A DNA stretch of 64,000 nt from the NCBI RefSeq assembly GCF_009674535.1, contig NZ_WKJK01000005.1, forward strand, positions 62,001 to 126,000, in the 5' to 3' direction. Position 1 is the first letter of the stretch; the number at the start of each line of letters is the position of its first letter. The notes under the pieces were generated by a model. That model did no database searches. It had not been told where the DNA came from and worked only from the letters and a program-made list of their open reading frames with translations. This document shows, in pieces, positions 7,711-16,376 of this stretch. Both the position numbers and the translations under genes were made by a program. Source of the DNA: Duganella guangzhouensis. GTDB lineage: Bacteria; Pseudomonadota; Gammaproteobacteria; Burkholderiales; Burkholderiaceae_D.

Positions 7711-9384
7711 TTAACGCAGCGTTTCGGTCAGCACGCGGCCTTCGGCACCGGCTGGCGGACGCACGTGCAGCAGGTTGGCCAGCGTCGGCGCGATGTCGAC
7801 CACTTCGGCGTACTGGCCGTAGTAGCCTGGCTTGACCCAGCGTTTGCCCATGATCAGCAGCGGCACGTTGGTGTCGTAGGCGTACGGCGAACCGTGCGAG
7901 GTGCCGCTGGTGCCGCTGCCGAAGTACCAGAACGGTTTGGTGATGGCCACCAGATCGCCCGAGTTGTCGCGATTCCAGGCGCGGCGCATCAGCGTGGCGA
8001 TGTGCGTGCCTTGCACCGCGCCGCTTTCAAACTGGCTGCGGGTGAACACATCGGCAATGCCGTTCTGCGCCAGCAGGAAGCGCGCGGCGGCGGTTTCCAC
8101 TTCTTCGCGTTTCAGCTTGTTCTGCTCGACCAGGCCGTAGTTCAGATGGATATTAGGCAGCGACCAGGTTTGTACCAGTTTGCCGATGCCGAACTTCTGC
8201 TCCAGATGCTGGTTCAGCGCGTCCATCAGTTTGTCGCCATCCAGGCGGGCGGCGTCCAGCTTCTGGGTCTTGGCGAATTCCGGCGTGTTGGGGAAGCCGT
8301 GATCGGCGGTCAGCACCACCAGCACGTTGTCCATGCCGACGCGCTTGTCCAGATAGTTGAAGAAGTCGGCGAACATGCGGTCCAGGCGTTGCAGGTGGTC
8401 GTGCGACAGTTTGCTTTCCGGGCCAAACGCATGGTTGATGTAGTCATGCGCCGACAGGCTGACACCCAGGATGTCCGGCACGCCGGCTGGATTGCGGCCC
8501 AGGTTTTCGCCTTCCACGGCGGCGCGCGCGAAGTCCAGCGTCAGCTGATCCAGATACGGGCCGACGCGCAGGCTGGCGTAGTAGCCGGCGTCGATCTCGC
8601 CGCTTTCGCTGTAGTAGGTGTAGGGCAGGCGGTTATGGCTGCCGGCTTTGGCCGGGCTCAGATCTTCGTCGGCATCGCCGTCGTAGGCGGCTGGCGGCAG
8701 CAGCGGAGCCCAGGTTTTGCCGTAGTAGCGGTCCTGAGGTTTGTTGGCCAGATATTTGGTGACCCATTCCGGGTGCTGCTTCATGTAGTAAGTGCTGCTG
8801 GCGAAGTCGCCGGTTTTGTCCATATACATATAGGCGGTGCCGGTTTTACCCGCCAACATGATCGCGCCGCGATCCTTGCCGGAGACGGTAATCACCTTGC
8901 TCTTGCTGCCGGTGGCGTAACGCAGTTCATCGCCCAGCGTGTCGACTTTCAGCTTGGCCGGCGAGGTGCCGTCACTAGGCTTGGTCTCTTCGCCGATGTA
9001 GGTGTAGTTGGTGTCTTCGCTGCAGTAGACCGATTTCTTGGTGATCGGATCGATCCAGTTATTGCCGATGATGCCGTGCACATAAGGATAGGCGCCGGTC
9101 AGGATGGCGGCGTGGCCAACCGCGGTCACGGTCACGCCATGCGCCTGGTGCGCATTGCTGAAGTACGCGCCCTGGTCCAGCATGCGGCGCAAGCCGCCCT
9201 GGCCGAACTGGTCGCGGTAGCGCTGCACCTGCTCGTTCGGCAGGCCATCCACCACCAGCACGACGACGAGCTTGGGCAGGGTGGAGGCGAGGGTAGGCGT
9301 GGCAGGCGCCGCAGCGTTAACGGTTTGCAGGGCCAGGCAGGAAGCCGTGGCCACGAGGGTGCGCAAGAACTGTCTTTTCTTCAT
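7711..9384 (-). CDS. PafA-like periplasmic alkaline phosphatase
   Basis: A 557-residue exported enzyme of the alkaline phosphatase superfamily. The signal peptide is MKKRQFLRTLVATASCLALQ with probable cleavage near ANA. Active-site residues line up with the Elizabethkingia PafA phosphomonoesterase at a constant offset of eight: metal-ligand Asp46, nucleophile Thr87 (VTVTAVGHA), Asn108 (GIIGNNW), and Lys170 and Arg172 (SGKDRGA). Further metal ligands fit SAHDYINH and TADHGFP. It should release phosphate from organic monoesters. The start at 9384 is chosen for the signal peptide; the frame extends to 9423. Confidence 0.88.
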   Translation of the reverse strand: MKKRQFLRTLVATASCLALQTVNAAAPATPTLASTLPKLVVVLVVDGLPNEQVQRYRDQFGQGGLRRMLDQGAYFSNAHQAHGVTVTAVGHAAILTGAYPYVHGIIGNNWIDPITKKSVYCSEDTNYTYIGEETKPSDGTSPAKLKVDTLGDELRYATGSKSKVITVSGKDRGAIMLAGKTGTAYMYMDKTGDFASSTYYMKQHPEWVTKYLANKPQDRYYGKTWAPLLPPAAYDGDADEDLSPAKAGSHNRLPYTYYSESGEIDAGYYASLRVGPYLDQLTLDFARAAVEGENLGRNPAGVPDILGVSLSAHDYINHAFGPESKLSHDHLQRLDRMFADFFNYLDKRVGMDNVLVVLTADHGFPNTPEFAKTQKLDAARLDGDKLMDALNQHLEQKFGIGKLVQTWSLPNIHLNYGLVEQNKLKREEVETAAARFLLAQNGIADVFTRSQFESGAVQGTHIATLMRRAWNRDNSGDLVAITKPFWYFGSGTSGTSHGSPYAYDTNVPLLIMGKRWVKPGYYGQYAEVVDIAPTLANLLHVRPPAGAEGRVLTETLR

Positions 9385-9480
9385 AGGTCGTCGTTGGTTG
9401 AATGGGGTGGCATAGCGTACCACGGGCGTGCGGCATGCTACCCCATTCGTATGACCGGAGGATGACAGTCCGGCGACCCT

Positions 9481-12400
9481 TTACGGCTGTGGATTCCAGC
9501 CGGCGCCACCGCCATATGCGGCAAACACGGTGGCGCGGTCGGCAAAGCCGGCCTGCACGTCGCTGGCGCTCAACTGGAAGCCGCCGACGCGCGCCGCCAG
9601 GTTGATGGCGTCGCCGCTCAGCGTGGTGCTGCCGTATTCGCGCCAGCCGCTGGCCGCCGTGGCCAGCGCCGGATTCGGCGCCGGCTGGCTGTTGACGCCC
9701 GCGCTGGCCCAGCCCACGGTGGCGACATGGCTATCCATTTTGGTATTGATGAAGGCGATGTTATCCCAGTACGAGGTGCTGCCTGCGCTGCGCGCCAGAT
9801 AGGTGGCGCCAGTCGGCACGTCGCCGTGCAGCGGGCCAGGACCGGCGCCGTGCGTCAGGCTGGAGTTCAGGAACACGTAGCCCTTGTCGGTGGCGTTGGC
9901 CACGCGCGCCTGCAGGATGTAGCCGCCGCTGGAGGCGTTGCTGGTATCGCCCACCGAACGGATCTCGCTTTCTTCAAACAGCGCGGCCTTGCTGCTGCCC
10001 CAGATGAAGTCCACATTGCCCGCCACCAGCGTGTGCCAGAACCACGAATAGCCCTTGAGGTTGAGCGTATCCTGTTCGCTGTAGAAGTTGGCGTTCTTGG
10101 CGATCAGGCGGCCGTTGTCGTTGTTGTAGTAGATGGTTTCAGCCTGCGCCGAGATGGCCGAAGAGCGCAGCGTGGTGTTCTTCAGCGTCAGCGTATCCAG
10201 CACCAGCAGGTCGGACGATTCCACCAGCATCACCGCGCGGCCGCCGGCGGCTGCGGCGTCGGTGCTGGTCTGGCTGGCGCCGGAGCCGGTGTTCAGCGTG
10301 TCGTAGTTGGTGTACTGGATGATGGCGCCATCGCGGCTTTCACCCACCAGCGTGACGTTGTCCTTGCCGCGCAGGTAGAGCAGCTCGTTGTAGACACCAT
10401 TGCGTACCTGGATGGTGACCGGATCGGACGCGCCCAGCGTGTGCATGACGAAGTTCAGCGCGCCCTGCACGGTGGCGAAGTCGGTGTCGCTGGCGTCGCC
10501 CACGGTCAGACTGGTGCCGGCCACCGGTGCCGATGCGCGCGTGGTGAACGACCAGTCGCCGGCTTGGCCGATGCCGACGAACGGCACGCCGCCCAGCGAA
10601 GCGCCGGTGAACACGCCGTTGGCGATCGCCACGTAGTACTCGGTGCCGTAATCCAGCTTGTTGGCATGCGGCTTGATGGTGATGGTATTGCCGTTGATGG
10701 TGATCGGCGTGGTGTTCACCTTGCGTACATAGCTCTGGCCGGCGTAGCCGAGAATATCGGTCTCGCCGGTCAGGCGGATCACGTCCACCTGCGTGTTGTC
10801 GACTTTGCGGAAGATGCGGATGGTGCCGCCGCTGCCCAGCGTCGGCGCGCTGTCAAAGGTCAGCTTGAGCGAAGCGTCGATATTGACCAAGTCCGCGTGC
10901 GCGGCCGGCAGCGCGGAACCGGTTAGCGCGTAGGTCTGCGTCGGCTGCACGAATTGCGGGCTGATGGTGACGGCAATGGTGCGCGACAGCGTCGGATCGG
11001 AAGCGCTGGTGACGGTGATGGTGGCGGTACCCGCGCCAACCGGCGTTACGCTCAGGACCGTGCCATTGATGGACACCGCCGCCACCGCCGGGCTGCTGGA
11101 TGAAGCGCTGTAGCTGTCCTGGGAGCCGTCCGGTTTCACCGCCGTGACAGAGACCGCAAGCGGCGTATCGCCCACCTCCGCCGACCAGGTCGACGAGGAG
11201 GGACTCAGCGTCAGCTGCGAAGGCTTCAGCGACGGATCGCCAATGCGCACATCATCGATCTGGAACGACTTGTTGGCGGTGTACAGCCCCACCAGGCCGC
11301 GCTCCGCAAACGAAGCATCGGTGACGGAACCCAGCGCCTCGCCGTCGAGGTAGACGGTCAGCGTGCTGCCGATCATTTCAAAGCGCACGGTGTAGAAGTT
11401 GGCATCCATCTGGATCGCCTTCTTCACCTGCTTGGGCCGGGTCAGCGTACCGGCCAGCATGCGCGCGATTTCGACTTGCGTGCTGGTGGTGGCGCTTTGC
11501 ACATTCAGGCCGCCGCCATACCAGTTGGACGCATCCTTGTAGCGCGTGAGCAGATACAGCAGCTTGTTGCTGGTGGTGCTGTTGGTCATCGGCTTGATGC
11601 GCGCCTCGACGTAGTAGTCGCCCGAAGGTACGTTGGCCATGGCGGCCGGCGTCAGCGTGGCCAGCACACCGCCAGTGGTGGCGGCGGTGTATTGCATGAC
11701 GATGTTGGACGAGCCCACGCTTTCTGCTTTGGCGCTGAAGCTGCCGTTAGGGCCGGACACCGGCAGCAGGTTCCAGTTGGCCAGGCTGCTGTTCTGGAAA
11801 TCGTCGCAGAAGTACAGGCCGGAGGCGGGGCAGGTGAGGGTGACGGTGGCGTCCGGGGTCACATTGCCGCTGCCGCTGATGGTGGAGGTCAGCTTGCCGA
11901 CGCCGGCCTGCGCGATGGCGTTGGCCTTGACCAGCGCAATCGGCCGCGCGGTGTACGCATAGGGCACGGTATAGGCCACGCTGCTCGGGGTCGAACAGCC
12001 GGTTAGCGCGGCGCCATTCAGCACCGAGCCGCTGTCCTTGAAGGCGCCCGGCACGGTGCCGCCGATCGGCTCAACCACCTGGTCGCAACGCGACACGCCA
12101 CTGATCTCGAACACGTTGTTGTTGGACAGGATCTGCGCCTGTTGGCCCACGCCCACGCTGTACTCATACGGATAGGCCGGATGGGTGGTGCTGCCAACGT
12201 AGTAGTTGTTGAACAGGTGGACCTGGCCGAAGCGCACACGCGGCGCGCGGCTGACCACATCGCGGAACACGTTGTTGCTGAAGGTGATGTGCAGTTTGCC
12301 GCTGTCGGCGGTGGCGGTGTCGCTGGAGCCGATCAGGTTATTCTTGCGGTGCTGGCCGAATACGTTGTACGACACCGTCACGTAGTCGGAAGCGTTGGTG

Positions 12401-13035
12401 ATATCCAGCGCGCCGTCGTGACATTGCTTGATCTGGCCATTCTCGATCGGCAGCAGGTCGTCGGTCATGGCGCCGTCGGTGAAGGTCACATGGTCGACCC
12501 AGATATGGTCCGAGCCGGAGACGCCGATGCCGTCATACGCAGAGTTCCAGTTGCCGAGCGAGCCGTCGGTCGGGTCCCAGATCGGGCCGACGTCGCAGGG
12601 ATTGACGATCTTCAGATTACGAACGATCACCTGTGTCACGCTGGACAACACGATATGGCCGTTGATGATGCCAGCGTTAGCATCGGCGCCGATCAGCGTG
12701 GTGTTGGACGGCAGCCGTATCAATCCGCGTATCGCCTGGTCGCCGGTATTCACGTAGGGCACGCCCTCGGTCATGTCGATGGTGCCAACCAGCTTGATGA
12801 TCTTTGGCGTGGTGCCGCCGCGCTGGATTGCCGCCAGCAATTGCGGACGAGTGGCGACAGTGTAGATCTGCGAACTGATGGCGGTCGAACCGCCAACTGT
12901 GCCGGCGCCGAAACCATCGGCCGGCGCCACCTGCAAGGCCGGATCGGTGGTGGCGGCCTGCGTCAGCGCTGCCATCGCCGTCATCGCCAGCAAAAGGGAC
13001 AGCCGTAGCGCTGCCCTGAAACGGAAGAGTTTCAT
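9481..13035 (-). CDS. Pectate lyase (PL1) - pectin methylesterase (CE8) fusion
   Basis: An 1184-residue secreted multidomain enzyme. Residues 1-27 form a signal peptide. A PL1 pectate lyase domain (about 45-370) has WVDHVTF (179-185), the Ca-site Asp residues in CHDGALDIT, and the catalytic RAPRVR (263-268). A LamG/concanavalin-like region (about 405-650) follows, then a bacterial Ig-like segment (about 655-740) and an SbsA/Big_5-like segment (about 745-855). A CE8 pectinesterase ends the chain with SEQDTL (Asp989), GNVDFIWG (Asp1009) and an Arg at about 1082. The esterase would remove methyl groups that block pectate lyases, so one chain could process methylated pectin. AGGAGCACAAG precedes the start, 29 bases after a PEP-CTERM gene. 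Confidence 0.93.
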   Translation of the reverse strand: MKLFRFRAALRLSLLLAMTAMAALTQAATTDPALQVAPADGFGAGTVGGSTAISSQIYTVATRPQLLAAIQRGGTTPKIIKLVGTIDMTEGVPYVNTGDQAIRGLIRLPSNTTLIGADANAGIINGHIVLSSVTQVIVRNLKIVNPCDVGPIWDPTDGSLGNWNSAYDGIGVSGSDHIWVDHVTFTDGAMTDDLLPIENGQIKQCHDGALDITNASDYVTVSYNVFGQHRKNNLIGSSDTATADSGKLHITFSNNVFRDVVSRAPRVRFGQVHLFNNYYVGSTTHPAYPYEYSVGVGQQAQILSNNNVFEISGVSRCDQVVEPIGGTVPGAFKDSGSVLNGAALTGCSTPSSVAYTVPYAYTARPIALVKANAIAQAGVGKLTSTISGSGNVTPDATVTLTCPASGLYFCDDFQNSSLANWNLLPVSGPNGSFSAKAESVGSSNIVMQYTAATTGGVLATLTPAAMANVPSGDYYVEARIKPMTNSTTSNKLLYLLTRYKDASNWYGGGLNVQSATTSTQVEIARMLAGTLTRPKQVKKAIQMDANFYTVRFEMIGSTLTVYLDGEALGSVTDASFAERGLVGLYTANKSFQIDDVRIGDPSLKPSQLTLSPSSSTWSAEVGDTPLAVSVTAVKPDGSQDSYSASSSSPAVAAVSINGTVLSVTPVGAGTATITVTSASDPTLSRTIAVTISPQFVQPTQTYALTGSALPAAHADLVNIDASLKLTFDSAPTLGSGGTIRIFRKVDNTQVDVIRLTGETDILGYAGQSYVRKVNTTPITINGNTITIKPHANKLDYGTEYYVAIANGVFTGASLGGVPFVGIGQAGDWSFTTRASAPVAGTSLTVGDASDTDFATVQGALNFVMHTLGASDPVTIQVRNGVYNELLYLRGKDNVTLVGESRDGAIIQYTNYDTLNTGSGASQTSTDAAAAGGRAVMLVESSDLLVLDTLTLKNTTLRSSAISAQAETIYYNNDNGRLIAKNANFYSEQDTLNLKGYSWFWHTLVAGNVDFIWGSSKAALFEESEIRSVGDTSNASSGGYILQARVANATDKGYVFLNSSLTHGAGPGPLHGDVPTGATYLARSAGSTSYWDNIAFINTKMDSHVATVGWASAGVNSQPAPNPALATAASGWREYGSTTLSGDAINLAARVGGFQLSASDVQAGFADRATVFAAYGGGAGWNPQP

Positions 13036-13064
13036 CTTGTGCTCCTTGAATTGTGAGGTTGGCG

Positions 13065-13631
13065 TTAGCGGGATCGGCGGCGCGCGCGAACTCCGATGCC
13101 GAGCAGGCCGGCCATCAGCATCCAGACGGTTTCCGGTTCGGGCACCGACTGCACCACGATATTGGTTTCAAGTGTGCTGAATTCACCATTCCATTCGACG
13201 CCGCTCAAGTCGATGCTGATGGTGTGGTCGTTGACGACAGTGAGCACCGGCGTGCCGGTGGTGAGGCCGGCGTCGCTGACAGTGAAGGTCTTGATGGCCG
13301 CGCCCAGCGAACTGCCAAAGTCGAAGCTGGCGATGTAGCTGCCGGTGGAGACGGTGTTGTTATTGAAGATGGTCAGATGGCCATCGGCCGCGAAATCGAA
13401 ACCGAACAGCGCGTCGGCGGTGAGGAATTCCACGTAGAGGTTGTACGGATCCAGGCCGCTGACCTGGGTGGTGCCGCTGTAGTTGTCGCTGAGCGCGAGC
13501 ACGCTGTCGGCGTTGTAGCTGGCGCTGATGACGGCATTGGCGAGGGAGTCACTGGCCTGTGCCGATGTGGCGGCAAACAGTAAATAGGCAGTGGAGGCCG
13601 CGGCTGCGGCTTTGCGTAGGGTGAGGTGCAT
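13065..13631 (-). CDS. PEP-CTERM sorted exported protein
   Basis: A 188-residue protein with signal peptide (MHLTLRKAAAAASTAYLLFAATSAQA) and a C-terminal PEP-CTERM signal: VPEPETVWMLMAGLLGIGVRARRRSR, that is the PEP motif, a transmembrane helix and an Arg-rich end. Such proteins are recognised by exosortase, cleaved and usually displayed or released with exopolysaccharide. The central region is beta-rich with no known domain. The start at 13631 follows GGAGAC; the frame extends to 13691 without a ribosome site. It lies 29 bases before the pectinase fusion on the same strand and probably leads that operon. No exosortase gene is in this window. Confidence 0.88.
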   Translation of the reverse strand: MHLTLRKAAAAASTAYLLFAATSAQASDSLANAVISASYNADSVLALSDNYSGTTQVSGLDPYNLYVEFLTADALFGFDFAADGHLTIFNNNTVSTGSYIASFDFGSSLGAAIKTFTVSDAGLTTGTPVLTVVNDHTISIDLSGVEWNGEFSTLETNIVVQSVPEPETVWMLMAGLLGIGVRARRRSR

Positions 13632-14024
13632 ATTGTCTCCAGATAGTTTGAGTTCAACAACGCCGTTCTTTGCCGGCGCCGATCGGCACACCTCGCGTAT
13701 GCCGTGCCACCGCCAGGAGGGCCAGGGGATGGCCGAGCTTGCGGTTGGTCAAAAATCTGTGATGCGGTGAGATGAAACTGGTTGACCAATTCTACGGTGG
13801 TCTGACCAGTTTTTCAACGCATTTGTTGTACGGCAGATATGCTTTTGCATGTAAAACTATTAAAGTTTTCGCGTCATTGCTTTTTTTAATCAGACTAGTG
13901 TTGTAAAGAAAGATTTTTTCGGGAAAAGCGTACTTTTTTGCAGTAGATGCGTGCATGAAATGGTGACTGTTGCCAAAACACTGATAGAATGCATGGGTGA
14001 GGAATCTTCTTGCAGGAGTCGATT
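13632..14024. other. Intergenic region between divergent genes (393 bases)
   Basis: No credible gene is seen here. The region separates the minus-strand PEP-CTERM/pectinase pair from the plus-strand EF-hand-like gene and must hold both promoters. The 13835-13980 part is A/T-rich compared with its surroundings. It carries the tandem TGGT/ACCA palindromes described separately. A TAGAAT at 13985-13990 could be a -10 element for the downstream gene, but no good -35 was found. Confidence 0.6.
13777..13810. promoter_or_regulatory. Tandem TGGT-N-ACCA palindromes, candidate GntR/FadR-type operator
   Basis: Two adjacent dyads are visible: ACTGGTTGACCAATT at 13777-13791 and TGGTCTGACCA at 13798-13808. 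They also pair as a larger imperfect inverted repeat. The TGGT(N2-3)ACCA pattern is the known core for FadR-subfamily GntR regulators such as PdhR, LldR and ExuR/UxuR. Placement about 150 bases upstream of the PEP-CTERM/pectinase operon suggests uronate- or carboxylate-responsive control. The regulator is not in the window. Confidence 0.5.
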
Positions 14025-14684
14025 ATGATTATGGTTAACAACATTGGTGGTGCCAGTCTGTCCGCAGCTCTGGTCGCTGAAAAAGCGATCGATCCGGGCA
14101 AGTCCGTTCACGCCACCACGGACAGCAGCAACAACGCGGATCTGAGCGCCTCGCTCGCCGTCTATCTGTCGCTGCCCGGCTTCAACGCAACCAGCCCCCT
14201 GCAGGCTGATACCAGCAGCACTACCGACAGCGGTGACCAGGCCAATGCGCTGGTCAAGGCCGTGTCGGAAGACGATACGCTGAAAACCGCCCTGCAGCAG
14301 TTTGACGAAGGGCTGAAAAAACTGGTCGAGCGTCCTGAAACGCAGATCTATCAGGCCAAGTTTGGTAGCGATGCCAGTGCCAGCGCCGATGCGACCACCA
14401 CCACCGACGCCAATCTGCCTACGCCCGAGCCGCTGCCTGGCGTAGGGGAAGATGGTTTGCTGGGTGTGCCGCCACCGGATAGCGGTCTGGCTGCCGATAC
14501 CAACCACGACGGCAAGGTCAGCGAAGAGGAACGCATCCGTTACGAAGCTCCTCTGACCTATCGCAGCATGGCGCACGACAATGCGGCCGATGTCGCCGAT
14601 GCTGCCACCAACGGTCCTAACGCCTTCTCGCTGACCGAAGTGAATAGCGCTTACGGTGCCGGCGCCACGCCGCAACCGGCCTGA
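14025..14684 (+). CDS. EF-hand-like acidic protein of unknown function
   Basis: A 219-residue acidic protein, rich in Ala, Asp, Ser and Thr, without a signal peptide or membrane segment. A calcium-binding loop of EF-hand or dockerin type is seen near residue 165: DTNHDGKVSEEE. The rest is low-complexity with no recognised fold. The ATG at 14025 is six bases after AGGAG (14014-14018); a TTG in frame at 14010 would include the ribosome site and is rejected. A strong terminator follows, so the gene is monocistronic. Calcium binding is inferred from the one loop only. Confidence 0.7.
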   Translation: MIMVNNIGGASLSAALVAEKAIDPGKSVHATTDSSNNADLSASLAVYLSLPGFNATSPLQADTSSTTDSGDQANALVKAVSEDDTLKTALQQFDEGLKKLVERPETQIYQAKFGSDASASADATTTTDANLPTPEPLPGVGEDGLLGVPPPDSGLAADTNHDGKVSEEERIRYEAPLTYRSMAHDNAADVADAATNGPNAFSLTEVNSAYGAGATPQPA

Positions 14685-14704
14685 TCCGCGTTCTTCCGAT
14701 TCTG

Positions 14705-14743
14705 AAAACGGGCTTTGCCAGAAATGGCAAAGCCCGTTTTTTT
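14705..14743 (+). terminator. Rho-independent terminator after the EF-hand-like gene
   Basis: AAAACGGGCTTTGCCA (14705-14720) pairs perfectly with TGGCAAAGCCCGTTTT (14725-14740) around a GAAA tetraloop, and the run of T continues to 14743. This is the strongest intrinsic terminator in the window and isolates the upstream gene from the efflux operon. Confidence 0.95.
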
Positions 14744-14846
14744 GTCGCCGCACGGCAATAAAACTACACCTGAGCGTCAAAAAATGCGAATATGTTATTT
14801 AATGTATATCCATTCAAGAAAACAGTCACTGGTGCGGGGGACGGGA

Positions 14847-16355
14847 GTGAAGAAACGGATCGTAGTGGCGGCGCTGGTCGCCGTGGGTCTGGGCGGCTGT
14901 GCGCTTGGGCCGGAGTTTAAAACGCCGGCCGCGCCGGCCACAGCGGGAGACAGTTACACGTCGTCGCCGTTGTCACAGCAAACCGCTTCCGCGCCCGGAC
15001 CGGGCGGCGCATCCCAGCAGTTCGCGCTGGGGCAGGAGATACCGGCGCAATGGTGGACGCTATTCAGTTCACCGGCGCTGGATCAGTTGATCCGCAGCGC
15101 GCTGGAAAACAATCCCAGCATGGCCGCTGCTGAAGCCACGCTGCGCCAGGCGCAGGAAAACTATAACGCGCAGGCCGGCAGTCTGGTCTATCCATCGGTC
15201 AGCGGCCAGTTGGGCGGCGGCCGCCAGAAGACCAGCGTGACCACCGCCGGCTCGGCGGCCGGGGTCTATAACGTCTACAACGCCTCGGTCAACGTCGCTT
15301 ACACGCCGGACGTATTCGGCGCGACGCGGCGCACGCTGGAAGGCGCGCAGGCCGCCATCGATTACCAGCGCTTCCAGGTCGAGGCGACCTATCTGACGCT
15401 GAGCGCCAACGTGGTCACCACCGCGATCCAGGAAGCCTCGCTGCGCGCGCAATTGCGCGCTACGCGCGAGGTGCTGGACGCGCTGACCAAACAGCAGAAC
15501 GTCATCGAGAAGCAGTTTGAATACGGCGCCATTCCGCGCACCACGCTGCTCAGCCAGCGCAATCAGGTGGCGCAGATTAACGCCACCATCGCGCCGCTGG
15601 AAAAATCGCTGGCGGCAGCGCGCCATCAATTGTCGGTCCTGGCCGGCAAGCTGCCGGGCGAGGGTGGCATGCCTGAATTTTCGCTGGAATCGCTAACCTT
15701 GCCGCAGCAGTTGCCGGTGTCGCTGCCGTCGGCGCTGGTGCGCCAGCGGCCCGACATCCGCGCCAGCGAAGAGCAGCTGCACCAGGCCAGCGCCAATATC
15801 GGCGTGGCGACGGCGGCCCAATATCCGCAGTTCTCGCTGACCGCCAGCTACGGCGCCAGCGCCGCCACCTTCGGCAAGCTGTTCGAGCCGGAGACCACGG
15901 CCTGGAGCCTGCTGGCTGGCGTGACTCAGCCCATCTTCAACGGCGGCGCGCTGAGCGCCAAGCGGCGCGCGGCCGAAGCGGCGTACGACGCGGCCGCCGC
16001 GCAATACCGTTCCACCGTGCTGACCGCGTTCCAGAATGTGGCCGACACCTTGCGTGCGCTGGAGGCGGATGCGGCCGCGCTGAAGTCGCAGGCCGAGGCC
16101 GAGGCGCTGGCCAAGGAAACGCTGGATCTGGCGCAGGAACAGTACAAGTTGGGCGGCATCAGTTATCTGTCGTTGCTGGATGCGCAGCGCAGCTATCAGC
16201 AAACCCACGTCAGCCTGGTGCAGGCGCAGGCGGCGCGCTATGCCGACACCGCCGCGCTGTTCCAGGCTCTTGGCGGCGGCTGGTGGAATCGCGCCAATGG
16301 CGCCCCCGCGGCGGCGACGGTATCGACCGCGCCCCAATACGGCAAAAACCAATAA
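14847..16355 (+). CDS. RND efflux outer-membrane lipoprotein (OprM/NodT family)
   Basis: Outer-membrane channel of a tripartite RND pump, about 502 residues from a GTG start. The N-terminus is a lipoprotein signal with lipobox VGLGGC. Two outer-membrane-efflux repeats follow, with long helical stretches and the typical WWTLFSSPALDQLIRSALENNPSM and RQRPDIRASEEQLHQASANIGVATAAQYPQ. The GTG at 14847 follows a G-rich GGGGGACGGGA and gives a compact signal peptide; in-frame ATGs at 14784 and 14802 are alternatives. It is first of an outer membrane factor - adaptor - permease operon, with the adaptor gene 21 bases downstream. Confidence 0.9.
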   Translation: MKKRIVVAALVAVGLGGCALGPEFKTPAAPATAGDSYTSSPLSQQTASAPGPGGASQQFALGQEIPAQWWTLFSSPALDQLIRSALENNPSMAAAEATLRQAQENYNAQAGSLVYPSVSGQLGGGRQKTSVTTAGSAAGVYNVYNASVNVAYTPDVFGATRRTLEGAQAAIDYQRFQVEATYLTLSANVVTTAIQEASLRAQLRATREVLDALTKQQNVIEKQFEYGAIPRTTLLSQRNQVAQINATIAPLEKSLAAARHQLSVLAGKLPGEGGMPEFSLESLTLPQQLPVSLPSALVRQRPDIRASEEQLHQASANIGVATAAQYPQFSLTASYGASAATFGKLFEPETTAWSLLAGVTQPIFNGGALSAKRRAAEAAYDAAAAQYRSTVLTAFQNVADTLRALEADAAALKSQAEAEALAKETLDLAQEQYKLGGISYLSLLDAQRSYQQTHVSLVQAQAARYADTAALFQALGGGWWNRANGAPAAATVSTAPQYGKNQ

Positions 16356-16376
16356 TCCAAAGCAGGAGAACGTTAC

